The notes under the pieces: generated by a model
Seen by the model: the letters and a program-made list of their open reading frames with translations, nothing else
Databases searched by the model: none
Told to the model about the DNA's origin: nothing
In this document: in pieces, positions 1-11,362 of the stretch
Numbering within the stretch: position 1 is the stretch's first letter
How the letters are laid out: each line of letters opens with the position of its first letter
NCBI RefSeq assembly: GCF_000006565.2
Contig: NC_031468.1
Location: forward strand, 1,388,747-1,452,746
Length of the DNA stretch: 64,000 nt
Origin: Toxoplasma gondii ME49
Lineage: Eukaryota; Apicomplexa; Conoidasida; Eucoccidiorida; Sarcocystidae
Direction of reading: 5' to 3'
Made by a program: the position numbers and the translations under genes

Positions 1-2069
1 CTTTTCCTTCCTTGGCTCCTGCCTTCTCTTTGAAAGCCGCATTTGCTTTCGCTCCTTCGCCTCGCGGGTGCTCCTCCTTGTTTTGCTTGACAGATGGCTG
101 ATGGCCTTGTCGCAGACTCGAGAGATCCTGAGACGGACTGGCATTCGCACACCCTGTCTCCGCGCTCGCCTTGTGCAGGTTGCTGGCATTCCGCGGTTTT
201 CTCTCTTCGACCTCGAGTGACTCGCTGTTTGTCGCCGCTGCGCGAACGCGAGACGCGCCCTGAGGAGTGTCAGACCGCGGAGACGCGGCACCGGCAGTTG
301 AGCATGAAGCCGTTGCGGGGGGAAAAGAGGCAGCCTGTGGCGAAGATGGAAATGCGCAAGCAGGTGAAGAGGGGGAAATGAACGACTGCGAAGTCAAGGC
401 ACCGCAGGGAAGGCAGACGGAAGGATGCGAAGACCCATCGGTACGGGAAAGATGAGGGGGAGGTCGACTGTCGGTCGCGCATGATTCGGCTTGTTTGCAT
501 TGGAGCTTCTTCTTTCTTCTCTCTCCCCGGCTTCTGCCTCGACACCGCTTTCTCCCTTTTGCTTCTTTTTCCACTGTCGCTTCCTGGCCATTAGGGTCGC
601 GTGCAACCAGCCGGCTCTCTCGTTTCTTCTTTCCAAGCTCCTTCTCTCCGTTTCGAGTGTTCTTCTCTTCTCTCAGCCTTCCCCACCGTTTTTCGCCGGT
701 TTGCCGCCTCCCTGAGTCCGTGCTGCCGTCGGATGTCTGGCGCCTTATTTCTCTATCACACTCGTCTTCATTTCCTTCCCCTTCGTCGCTCTCCTCTCGC
801 GTTCTCCCCTTCTTCGTTGTCTCGCTATCTCCTCTCTCTGAGCCGAGACGCGCATCTGAACCACCGGGAGAAGGCCGACGAGAAGCAGCATGGGAAGCCA
901 AAGGAGAGAAACAAGCCGGAGAACGAAGTGCGAGAGCGGGCCAGGTCTGCGAAGGCGCAGCGCCGAGAGAAAACTGCCGCGAGTCCACGAACATGCAAGT
1001 GAAGGTGAGTAAATGCGTCATGAGGCGGCTGCCTATCCGCTCGTAGAGTCGCTGCCAAGCTGGCGTCTTCAAAAACAAATTGACGCCGTTCCAGCTGTGC
1101 ATAGACACCGTCGGAAGGCACCCCAACGGCCTCGAAGTGGATAGCGAGCAGGGCGACACGATCGCAGGGATTGCAGACGAATAAGCAGACGAAACAGAAC
1201 GCAAAGAAGGCACAGAGAAACCCGTAGGAGATGGAAAGGAACGCGGACAGAAAGACGAGGAAGCACTCAAGGAGGAAGGGGACAGTGACGCAGAGGCCTC
1301 AGATATGCATGCCCCGCGAGCTGCAACGTCTGGAGAGAAGCGAGGAAAAGATGGACGTGAGGAAGACCCCGGAGTTGAAGACGTAGGAAACGTGCAAGAG
1401 GCAGGGAGGGAGGAAAGAGAAGCCGGAGCGCATGCAGGCTGCGCAGAAATCGGGTGTGTCTGACGCAGGATCGACTGCCGGGAACAGGACGGACCAGGCG
1501 AACCGCTGGGAGCGCTGTGCGTGGAAAAGCCAGCAGTGAGGACAGATCTATGGAGACCTGGGGTGCAACACAGAAAAGAACAGAGAAGGCAGCTGACGGT
1601 TTGAGAAGGAAATCCTGGATACCTGTAGACTCGCGACAACTGTTCGAGAAGTTACATTCAGGTGGACAAAGCTCGCAGGGCAGGGGCTCGCGGGCATGGC
1701 CACAACCGGTCGACACCGAAGACGAACATGTTCACAAAAAGGCAGCAGCAAACACAGACGACCGCAGAAAAGGTGCGACGAGGTCTTTGCGTCCGATCTG
1801 CGGCGCTTTAGATGTAGACTCTTTTTTCGCCATTCCTGGAGGCGGTTGAAAAGCAGCCCTGCAGCAACTTTCATCGCATAATCGACAAGACACAAGTAGC
1901 GAGATCTCGCCGGACGACAGGACAGCGAGTGAAAAGGAAAGAAAGCAGGCACTTACTGAAGGCGGACGGAAACGGACCCCATTCCCCCCTTCTCTGGTGC
2001 TCGCGGAGAGCGACCTGTGCAACAGTGGCATCGACGCAGGCATCTTGGGAAGGGAATTCGAAGACGCGC
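1..2069 (-). CDS. TERT: telomerase reverse transcriptase-like protein, internal part (3' end beyond left edge)
   Basis: One large minus-strand exon begins after a CACCCCAG acceptor (exon start 1557) and stays open to base 1. A 113-nt exon precedes it (2069-1957, TGTAG acceptor, GTAAGT donor). Their phases agree: 1 nt is left over and 2 nt are supplied. Around 1100-1000 the exon encodes AWQRLYERIGSRLMTHLL followed by TFTCMF. This resembles the conserved N-terminal block of TERTs (W..L..R[IV]G..LM.[YH]LL....[IC]F) that sits between the GQ and CP motifs. Ser/Pro-rich sequence lies upstream. Downstream is about 300 residues of charged low-complexity insertion, so the CP, QFP, T and catalytic RT motifs would lie outside the window. 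The family call rests on this single block plus size and low-complexity style. TERT would add telomeric repeats in the nucleus. If it is not TERT, I have no better family. Confidence 0.55.
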
Positions 2070-2323
2070 CTACACAGAAAGAAGACACGAAGAACGCAGA
2101 TTTAGGCCTTTAGCCCCTGCAACCTCGGAGCACGCAGCACACGAAAAAGGAAGAGAACGAAAGTCCTGGTCATACGGCTCGCCCGAGTTAGGACAACGCG
2201 CAGAGACGCAGAGAGTGAGAAACAGAGCGAGGATAAGCGAGAGCGACAGAGGTGGAAAAGAACGACACAAAGCGAAGGGTGTGGCGGTGGTTCTCAAGGG
2301 CAAACCAGGGAAGAGCAGCGGCC

Positions 2324-3442
2324 CTACGGAATGACAGAAGATGCTTCGCAGCCTCGTGAGGTTGGACTTGATGCCGGTCCTGTCGCTCTGTGAGAAGGTG
2401 CCTGTTGAGAAGTCAGCACAGTGTCGGCTCCGCTTGTGCGATGACGAAGGAGAAGGCCGGTGTCTTCAATGAGAAGGGTGGTACGAAGGAGGCTGATGAG
2501 ATGATCGACTTCCCAGCCTTGTCTTCCTTCCGGCTTAAATACGGCTGTGAGTCTGTCCGGCATCTCGTCTGCTTCGTTGCCCTGTCCTCCACTTCGAGGC
2601 AGTCCTCGTTCCTCGCTTCTTTTTTCCTTATCACCCTTTTCATCTGGTTTCTCTCCCTCCTTTTCGTCCCTACGAGCAGTATCTTCCTCTTCCTCCGCGC
2701 CTCCGCCGCCTTCTCTCCCATCTGTGTCAACCACTATTCGTTCTCCCCCCGAGTGCGCTCTTTCTGGGGAACGGAGCGTCCTTCTGCAAGAGAGGCAGTC
2801 GTATTTTCTGGTGGACGTCTGCTGGTGTGTAGGCGCGGGGAAGTATTCAGATGATGCCTTCGATGCGGCGACCAGAGAGACCTCTCCCCCGCTGAATTCT
2901 TTCTCATTCTCCCCATTTTGCACAAACGTTTTCCCCTCCACGTATCTACCGAGTCGCTTCTCGCGCTCAGACTTTTCTGGATCAGCGAGGAAAGGCGCGC
3001 GCCGGTACAAGGCGGGGCTCTTGGGCTCTCTGTGGCTGCCGAGCGGAAGACTGCCAGGCAGCGGTGTCGCGACCTCAGGGAAATAAAACAGTTCTGGGAG
3101 ATTCCATCGGTACGCAAAGCGCAGACAGTACAAACCCAGCGTACATACAGGGACTCCTAGAGCATCTTGGAGCTGCTCTTGGACGCGGCGGGTCCTCGCA
3201 GTCGGGCGTAGGAGTTTTTCTTGGTCTTGCCAGCAGGATTTGACCCTGTCCAGTCTGGATGTTTCATTTCTGTTTTCCGCATCTTGGCCTTCCACACCAT
3301 GCTCCTGTTCAGCGTGTTCCCTTTCAACTTGAGAGTTGAGTCTTGCCTCTCCGGGACCCGCTTCACTCCCTCCGTTTCCGCTGCCTGCTGTTTTTTCTCC
3401 TGCCTCGCGGTCCTGGACAGGTGGTTTCTGGCCTGCATGCAT
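2324..3442 (-). CDS. minus-strand coding segment upstream of the TERT-like exons (N-terminal part or separate gene)
   Basis: A 372-codon open frame has coding-like composition. It opens with charged, Glu/Arg-rich sequence. A structured stretch follows around residues 90-135 (LQDALGVPVCTLGLYCLRF, then AYRWNLPELFYFPEV), then KYDCLSCRRTL near residue 215, and a long Asp/Glu/Lys-rich linker. It lies just upstream, in transcription order, of the 2069-1957 exon, so it may be the N-terminal exon of the TERT-like gene. However, I found no donor in the required phase (2 nt left over), so a small extra exon or a different gene is possible. A second minus-strand frame at 3157-4137 (326 codons, starting MRWGGRALRQL) overlaps it and could supply the true 5' end, but its composition is less convincing. 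No function can be assigned from this segment alone. Confidence 0.4.
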   Translation of the reverse strand: MHAGQKPPVQDREAGEKTAGSGNGGSEAGPGEARLNSQVEREHAEQEHGVEGQDAENRNETSRLDRVKSCWQDQEKLLRPTARTRRVQEQLQDALGVPVCTLGLYCLRFAYRWNLPELFYFPEVATPLPGSLPLGSHREPKSPALYRRAPFLADPEKSEREKRLGRYVEGKTFVQNGENEKEFSGGEVSLVAASKASSEYFPAPTHQQTSTRKYDCLSCRRTLRSPERAHSGGERIVVDTDGREGGGGAEEEEDTARRDEKEGEKPDEKGDKEKRSEERGLPRSGGQGNEADEMPDRLTAVFKPEGRQGWEVDHLISLLRTTLLIEDTGLLLRHRTSGADTVLTSQQAPSHRATGPASSPTSRGCEASSVIP

Positions 3443-4137
3443 AGGGCTGTCTGTTTTTGGCGAGCGGGTTGCAAGCTAAAGGTGGAAGCCGCCGAAGAAA
3501 CGACCAACCAGCAGACAGTGAGGAAGTCGCCTTTCTCGCGCGCTTCACGGGGCTTCTGGCCAGACACTTCATAGCTCCGGAGGACAGGGCGTTGAGTGGC
3601 AGTGCGGGTAAAACGCATGAAGGACAAAGAATTTGCGAGGCGCCCACTTGTCTCATATTCTTCGTGAATTTCCCTGGTCGAACTGTCGCATTTTGACTCG
3701 AGGGATGGGCCGGAGTACAGAGCTCGGACAACTCGAGCATGCGCGCTCTGATTCGAATCGCGGAGAAATCGCAGAAAACGCAAACTCAAATTCCCCTGAG
3801 GCGCTTCGCTTGTTCGCTGCTTCTTCAAAATGTGGAGAAAAACCGCGGTGGGCGGCAACACACTCGCACGTCGCTGGCGAAAAATCTGCTGGCGTCGTCC
3901 GTTGCCCTGGAGCTCAGACGAGCGCTCTTGGCACCGGTGAAAACGCAGTGTCCGTTTGAAGCGGGAACCGGAGAGAAGAAACGAGGAAAAATCCAGAAAA
4001 CGACCGATGGCAAATGGAAAAAAGAGTCCGGTGAAACGGACAGGAAGGAACGGCGGCCTGTTCTGGAGGGTGTGTCTTGCGGTAACCCCATTCATGGCAT
4101 TACGCAGCTGCCGGAGCGCGCGGCCCCCCCATCTCAT

Positions 4138-5484
4138 ATTCTGCTTCCCGTTGGTAACCTCGCTCTCCTACGGACGGGTCCACATCTGAAAGCTTGCCGT
4201 CGTGTGCTCAATGTGTTGCTTCGACAAGTGTGAAGACAGCCGAAGATGACGGTAAAAGAATTCAGTCCTCTCGCGAGCTTGACCGAGAATGGTCCCTCTC
4301 GCGCCCACCATGCCCGGAAGTCGCCGGGCAGCCAGGCCAGATGCAAGGCGCAGATACCCCGTGGAGTCAAGCATTTGAAGAATTCCACTCCACGCGAAAG
4401 CGCGCCTCCAGAACGCCTGAGGCTTCTAGACACCGTAATGCGAGTCGAATTTCGCTTGTCAACTTCGACGACGAGGAACGGGCAACTCTGTGTCACTTGG
4501 CTTTCCCTCTGCAGCCCTACACAGAGCACGTCACGCGATTTGCTACCTCAGCCAAAGTCTGCCCAGATTCCTCGGTGAGAAGCGAAGGTGCTACCGCATC
4601 GTCGCCGCGTCTTTCCCGTCGAGATTTTCGGTGGTTCGCGGGCGTTTCCCCCCGTACAGGGCAGTTGCAGGCGATCTGTCAACGAGCCTCAGTTTGTGTC
4701 TTGTGTAGAGCTTCGTCCACAGCGAAGCGAAAATGCCAGTGGAGAAGGCGGCAAACGAAATCTGCATGCGCATGCAGCTTTCTGGGCAAAAGGAATCGAA
4801 GACACAGCGTAGTACGCGGCATCGAAGACGAGGCTACAACGTGGGACCCGCCTGCTCCTTCCGAGAGCCTGGCATATTTTTCACCAACAAGAAGCTTTCG
4901 TCTAGGCGGATATGAAGTTCCTCTACATGGGGGACGCGCAGCTGGTGCCGCATCCTATGTTTCACCGTCGCTGGAGTATCGACTCTCAACCGCGGTCCCG
5001 AGACGCGGTTTCTTCTGTCTCTTGGCAGTGCTGCGGAGCGCCTTCGTTGCACATTAACTTTTTCGGCAGTCGCATTCGCACTTACGCATCCATACATAGG
5101 CGAAAAGGAATGCATGCGGACGCAGGCTCGGTACGCCCACGCGTTCGGCCTCTTTGACGTGTGGAGACGTCATTGCCATCCTACTCAACACAACAGTTTG
5201 CCGCGCAGCAAATCTGTAGTTGTTCCTTAGTGTCTCTTTTTTCTCGTCTTCTGTTGTACTTCTTCGACGGCATCTGCGCCACTGGAAGGCCTCTCGTAAT
5301 CCCACGTCTCACCTGTTTGACTCCGTCCATTTCCGGGTGACAAGAAGCGGACGATTCTCATCACCTTCTGTTTCCGTCTTTGTTTTCCTTTCTCCTAACC
5401 GTTTTCTTCTCCTTTCTTCCACGCATTCTTTTCTGTCCTCGCTTCCGTCGGCCCGTGTGTGTGATCCTTGCCCCCATCCGAACG
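4138..5484. other. intergenic, presumed divergent promoter region
   Basis: Sequence between the minus-strand TERT-like region and the plus-strand gene starting at 5485. It contains GCATGC words near 4767 and 5113 and a pyrimidine-rich run from about 5230 leading to the start codon at 5485. An open frame at 4194-5057 (+) has no ATG start and no splice or family support, so I do not annotate it as a gene. Confidence 0.4.
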
Positions 5485-8400
5485 ATGGCAACCAGGACGT
5501 CTTTTCCTCGTTCCTTGTCCCAGCAGCTGTTTCGCCCACTGGCTCTCTTCCCTCTGAGGGACGGAACGCGTTCTCTCGCATTCGAGAGCCGTCCTCGTCG
5601 CTTAACATCCCTTCCTCACCTACCTTGGCAACCTCGGTCTGTTTCCGCCGCTTCCTCCACTGTTAACCCTCTCCCTGGTCTGAAGCCCTGCGCCCATCGA
5701 CCTTCTCCCGGTTCCTTCTCTTCTCCCCGAGAACAGCCTACTTCTCTTCTGTCGGTCGAGTCTCGCTCGTCGCTTCCGGCTCAGGGTCAGTCTCTAGTGC
5801 ATTTTTTATGCATGCAGTTTCTCTCTTTTGCCTCTCACTTGGGGGACCTTCTTAGCGTACCTCTGGTTATTTGCCCTTCGGGTACTTTCCTGAATATCTG
5901 GAAAATCAGTTTGTAACTCGGTAGTGGAACAAAAAATTGGGACTTGTGTACACCGGGCCAGCTACTGTTAACACCACTCCACAAGGAAAGATGGTTGATA
6001 TCTGAGCTTTTCCTCCATCTACAGTTTCCCTCCTACAATACTTCACATCACGAATATGTAAAGGATTGAGGCTCTTCGCTTCCACGTGGGCAGGTTCCAC
6101 GCATCTCCTCCCATCTCTCCGGCATTCCTCCTCCTTCCACTTTGTGGGGCAGCGACTCGGACTTCTTGTCGTTTCCTTCTCACTCGATGTTTGCACATGC
6201 AGGCCGCCTGAGCTTCTCGTCACTGTCATCAAGGGTAGGCGTCCGTTCTTCCTTCCGAACACACAGAGATGTTGACAAGCGAAGAGACCCCCTGTGGCTG
6301 CGCCAAAGCGGCAGGTTCTTCGTGACTGGGACAGGCCAGCCTGCGCGGACAGCTTCGCGCGACGAACAAATGAAGAACAGCGCTGAAGACTTGAGTTCTC
6401 CTAGGAACAGAGAAGACACTTTTGACTCCACGGATGTGAAGAAAGAAGTGACGAACGAGAAGGAGCTGGAGAAGCAGGTGGAAGCAATGGCAGCAGAAAG
6501 CAGCTCTTCTGACGCCTCATCATTTTCCGGAGCCTCTGTCCAGGACAAGCCGTCTACAACTTCCGCGACCATGTCTTCGGCGAGCGGCTCTGTCTCTCCT
6601 CCCGCATCGGCGGGCTCTTCTTCTCCCTCGCCTTCTTCGTCCCCGTTGTCTGAATCTTCCTCTTCGAGTCAGGACAAAGAAAAGCCACAGGAGACGAGCG
6701 AAAACAAGTGGGGATTTCGCCACTACTTCTTCGGCTCCCTTGGCCTCGGCCTTGCCGGCGGCTTCGTCTATGTCCTAGCAGAGAACGGTAGGTTAAGGAC
6801 CTCCATTTACTGGCCGAAATGGACGAAGGCGCGCCTGCCTGTAGGAGTCTCTTTAGGTATTGCTTCCAGTGTGAAAGCATGGTTTGAACAAACACTGTAG
6901 CGGAGTTTCCGTATGATCTCTCGTGGCTTTGAGCACTCACGACAGGTTTTTCCCATAGAAAATGACGGCGGCAACTGTTTTGAGTGAGGGAGCCGCTGGA
7001 GTGATTGGCATTCCTTGTCTCTCACCTCAAATCACGCTGAGACGAGATCTGCATATTTCGGCTGTTCCTACAGTGTCTCTGTTCCAGAGCAGCTGTGTTG
7101 CGTACAGTGAAACTCATTCTGTGTTTCTGTTACAGATTTCAACGTTGCCAAGGCGGAGTGGGCCATCGGCGAGAAGATCCGCGCGCGGGTGTTCAAGTAC
7201 ACTCGGAACGGTCCCCGTCAGGAGGCAGCTGACAATAGTAAATTCAGTGTAAGTCTCCCCATAGTGCCTTCTTGTTCGCGTGGCGGAAATGCGAAGGAAA
7301 ATGGCAGTCTCTCAGTTTCTCGATATTGAATGGTATGGACTACCAAAGACTCATGGTGGCACACAACAATACGACGGACGGACTTCCTGTTTCCCCTAGG
7401 TCCAGAGCCGTTTCCAATCTGTACCGTCATACTGGAAGTAGTTGTCTTTGAGAGAGCATGATTTACAAGTCTCGCTGGGGAGATTCGAATGTGAATGCCG
7501 CTTTTCATGCGGACTCTATGCGGACAGAGGAAGCCTCATTAATCCGAATGGTATACTAAATTATATCCTGTAGGTTGCTCAAACGTTAGTGCCGATCTGG
7601 ATGGAGAACACATGGAATTCTTGTCTAGTTTATTCAAGACGGATCAACAGGAAGCAAATAGATTATCGTCTTGTGATCAAATAATTTTATGAAACGTTCC
7701 TGGAAAATACATATGGATTGTGTCAAAGTATAATCTCAAGTAGAATAGCTGAACGTTCGCTTTGAATGGGAGCAGCAAGTGCATAGATAGGGTGTGGAGA
7801 TTCTAATGGGTTGTATTGACAAGAAGCCCTACCTAATGTTTCTACAGCTGAAAAAGAGTGTCGCGATATTGAAATAAGAATCAACGCGTCTTTGAGAAAC
7901 GAGCTGCCCCGCGAAGCCAGCAGAGCCGATAGGTCTGGAAAGAGAGCAAAGTGTGCCTGTTTTTGTTTCGGCACTCAGGTTGGTCTGAGCGAAGAGTTGC
8001 AGAAGGAAATCGCTCTCTTCTTCCTGCAATTGGATTTAGATAAGCGTAAGCAGATGAGGAGCTGTACCCTCAGGTCGACCTATCGCCGCGATCTGTTGGA
8101 GCCTTAATTGCTTCTGTATCTTAGGGTGTATGTACGCAAAGATACATCTTTTGGAACGCCAATGTGCCGGGGATGCTGGATCTACGTTAAGTGATTGTTT
8201 TTGGCTGTTGAGTCCTCGCGCTTTCTGCCTTTGCTTTTGGCAAGGCTCTCCGCTTCCCAGCGACGCCGGCGGTTTCACTTTGCACTTTATTTAGGACGCT
8301 GAAAAGTAGGCCTGCATGCATTTATCTTGGCACGCAAATGTTGATGCATGCCTCGGTCTCCACCTTCACCATCCTGGATTTGCCATCATCTAGTGTCACT

Positions 8401-10016
8401 CAAGGTAACCGCTAATGAACTGTCGGTCCTTTCCCCAGGCAAATCGCATCTTTGGCATGTCTTTGTTCGGTCGTAGTCTTCATCGTCATAGCACGTGAAC
8501 AGCATCTTTAGTGTGTTTCTGCGCGGGCACTGTTTTTACAAGTTCGGACCAGGTTTCAATGTCTCACTTTTCCGCTGCTTCCCTGGTTTTCCTTGCTGCT
8601 TTGCTGCCTGCAGCGAACGGCGTGCGTCGCAGCGACGTCATGGAGCTTGTTAAAAAGGTAGGTGCACCTGGCGTTCGAATACGTGACTGGACAGGGGTCA
8701 GAGGTGCAGAGACAGGCTTTTCGTTTCTTTGCGAGACCGCATGCCGACGGGAAGCAAGAGATTGCGGCAACGCTCATATTCCATCTTGAGTACCAGGGAG
8801 ACACTCGTCGCATCTGTGCATGCCGAACAAGTCGTGACATCCCATGCGCGTCTGTCGAGAGATTGACCAAACTTTGTGTCTGCTGCTCCGAACTTTCCTT
8901 TTGGGCGTCGCAGGTGCCCAGTGGCACCTGGTATACCCAACACCAGCGCAATGTCTCTTCCGTCGCAGAAGGGTATGAAACTGTGTTTGTTCGCGGTTTT
9001 GGATGCCACGGACGCTGCGGTGTCGCGGCGTTTCGACCTGCTTTCTGTGTTTGTCGTTTTTTACTTTCCAGCTTGGTTTTTCTCCGTCGAGTGGCGTCTG
9101 CAAAATCTTCCTCGAGAACGGCCAGGGCCGTACTGCTGTGAGTCTGGCGTTGCGAGAGCACGCATGCAAGAATTGCGGGAGAGACTGGAGCAAACAAACG
9201 TCGCTTTCCAATCTCGGGTCGAGAATCCACAGCCCCTTGTCTTATAAACCTGGACGATATTCGCCTTCATACGAAGCACACAGGTGATGGCAAGAAGGAG
9301 ATCGAACAGAACCTTACCCATCCAGAGGCATTCGAAACCTATTCTGTATGAAGTCCTTTTCCATTCCCTCCTCTTGTTTGCAACCTAAGGGGTTCACGCT
9401 ATACTTGTTTGTCTCTTTTTCTCAGGATGTGAAGCGCGTCTCTGGCGTCACTCTGCAAGTGAGTCTTCTTTTCGGCGTTTCGCCAAGGTTGCTCCCCTTC
9501 GCCTGTAACGTGCAATTAACGAGACTGCAAATAGATGGTGTTTGCTTGCACGACTTGTTTACTCTCGAAGTCTATAGGCCGCTGGATACAAACTCTTTTA
9601 AATGTTTCAGACACAACGAATCCAAGAGTGTCACATGATTGGTTTGTGCAGTGTAGAAAACTCGTGTAATTGACAATGAACACTTTACTTCAAACGACGT
9701 AAATGCCGCGGGTGGAGTGAATTGCCCGTGTCCCCGCACTCTCCGATGATAGAACCTGCGTGTGGATTGCCAACTTCAGGACTTCGCCGAACTCCTCGAG
9801 GGATTGATTCTCGAAGAGGAACTGGAGGCGGCCGGGGGTTCGGAGCCAACCGAAGCTGACTCTTCTTCAGGTCTCTGCAACGCGGAAAAGACAGAGCAAG
9901 GGACTTCCACAGACCCTGCGACGCACGCCCAAGGGGAACGTCGGAAGGAGAATTCACACGACCGCTTGCTGAATTATTTTCGCGGTGTCAACCGAACGAC
10001 GGTAGGGCAGCAGTGA
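5485..10016 (+). CDS. probable mitochondrial membrane protein with EF-hand-like segment, 8 exons, 481 aa
   Basis: Exons 5485-5785, 6203-6787, 7136-7248, 7979-8045, 8614-8657, 9072-9137, 9426-9458 and 9780-10016 join in one frame (1446 nt). The start MATRTSFPRSLSQQLFRPLA is Arg/Ser/Leu-rich without acids, a typical mitochondrial presequence. It is followed by a Ser-rich, acidic linker and one membrane span (YFFGSLGLGLAGGFVYVLA, about residues 207-225). The conserved C-terminal part contains helices around LDLDKPNGVRRSD, which resembles an EF-hand loop: Asp at positions 1 and 3, hydrophobic at 8 and acid at 12, but the Gly is displaced by one. The last exon is acidic and carries the stop. One exon is only 33 nt. 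A candidate extra exon at 8914-8972 is 59 nt and would break the frame. I do not recognise the family. A role at the inner membrane, for example a lineage-specific respiratory or transport subunit, is inference from the targeting only. Confidence 0.75.
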
Positions 10017-10632
10017 TACTTTTCAGCAAGGCACCAGTGTCTGTGACATGTGAATACGAGTTGGTATGCACGAAAATACGTCTTGGTGCGACGACTGTGT
10101 GTACCACGCCTCTGAGAGCGTACGGGTTCAGCGGAAGTGCGTATGCAACAACTTTTGTATTACCTGGCCTGTGTGGGTTTAAATACAGACAATGCCGAGT
10201 ACAGTTCCGCCGTGCTACACGGAATCTGCTCATGAGATTCCACCCTCAAGGTAAGCATTCAGGCCTCTTCGTCGTTAAGCCGGTACCCTCTCCTGCAATC
10301 TTGTTTTCAACACTCGTCTCCAAACAAAGTGACAAGACAACGTCCCGCTGTGTATGCACCACCTTCAAAAACTTTTTGGTAGGGCGTGGGTGAAGAAGCT
10401 TGTATTCATAGAACGCTTTTCGCCGGTGTTGGGAGTTTCAGATGGGCTCAAATGGTGTCTGTGCCAAGCAGGGCGCCAGTACTCATGTGACCACAAGCAC
10501 CAGTTGTGAAGCTAGTGGCTACCCGCATCTGCACGGACGTCGAGTGAAACCGATTGTCCGTGTGTCAACTGCGGTGGCTAGAGATTAGCCGTGTTTCATA
10601 TTTCTGCGTATTTTTGTCTTTTGTCTTGAAGA
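10017..10632. other. intergenic spacer
   Basis: No open frame, RNA gene or repeat recognised between the stop at 10016 and the start at 10633 of two same-strand genes. It presumably holds the 3' UTR and the next promoter. Confidence 0.5.
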
Positions 10633-11362
10633 ATGAACAGCCAGGGGAAGACCTCCGGTGAGGTGGCTCCTCTAAACGATGCCGCGGGTGCCGCCACTGG
10701 AGGCCAGAACGGACAAGACGCGGAGGCGGACAGATCAGCAAATGAACTGCAGCTTTTGCAGCTGCAGCTTGCGGGTGCAGAGAAGTTGGTTAAAGATCTC
10801 AGCTCTCTGAAGGCTCGGTGAGACCCTTGTGGAAGCAGATCTTTCGGACGTTTGGACTTCGGTTCTTTCGGTGTGTTCTCTCACGCCTCGTGCTGGTGTT
10901 CGTTTTTCGTGTGGCACGTTTGTTCGATCCACGGAAGTCGCCTTAATCTTGGCACTTTCGACGGACTGGGACTGTTTATCGAACAGACCACTCGACAACC
11001 TATGGAGCGTGTTTTCACGCAAGTAGGCTTGGATTGAGGAACATTCTATGCTTTCGGATAGTCCAGTGGATTCAGAGGTTTCATGTTTACTGGGTTTCTT
11101 GAACTTTTTCGAGATACTGTTCTCATTCCGACAGTGAATTCTTCAGCTTGGGGGGGGGACGGAGGTTTTTGACTGGAGAGCGGATTGGCGTGCCGGGGCA
11201 CCACCATTTCTCGTCATTAATGAGACCAGTGTTTTTCTTCGTTTCTGGTGCAGACGGGGCCTTTCGGACGCGGAGAACGCCCGTCTCGAGAACGCAAAGT
11301 CAGAAGTCAAGACTGTGCAGCAGGAGATCTGGAGAGTGGAGGCTGCTTCCGGTCAAAAATAA
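10633..11362 (+). CDS. small coiled-coil protein, 2 exons, 97 aa
   Basis: Exon 1 is 10633-10817 (GTGAGA donor) and exon 2 is 11254-11362 (CTGGTGCAG acceptor, TAA stop). The junction is in phase and the total is 294 nt. The first 35 residues are polar and Ala/Gly-rich. From about residue 36 (NELQLLQLQLAGAEKLVKDL) to the end the protein is a heptad-like helix rich in Leu, Glu, Lys and Ala, ending EIWRVEAASGQK. There is no signal peptide, membrane span or catalytic motif. I do not recognise the family. It could be a subunit or adaptor of a larger assembly, but this is only suggested by its size and coiled-coil character. The start is chosen as the first in-frame ATG, just after a T-rich leader. 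Confidence 0.65.

Noticed and set aside
495..1849. Plus-strand open frames (495-1046, 1454-1849 and others)
   Set aside because: They mirror the minus-strand TERT-like exon, which is open through the whole stretch with correct splice signals and phase. The plus-strand frames are broken by stops and show no consistent splicing.
4194..5057. 287-codon plus-strand frame
   Set aside because: It starts at a TTG rather than ATG, has no recognisable domain and no splice-supported extension. Composition is not convincingly coding.
8914..8972. Possible extra exon in the mitochondrial protein gene
   Set aside because: It has an acceptor and a donor, but its 59-nt length would shift the frame between the exons ending at 8657 and starting at 9072, which join perfectly without it.
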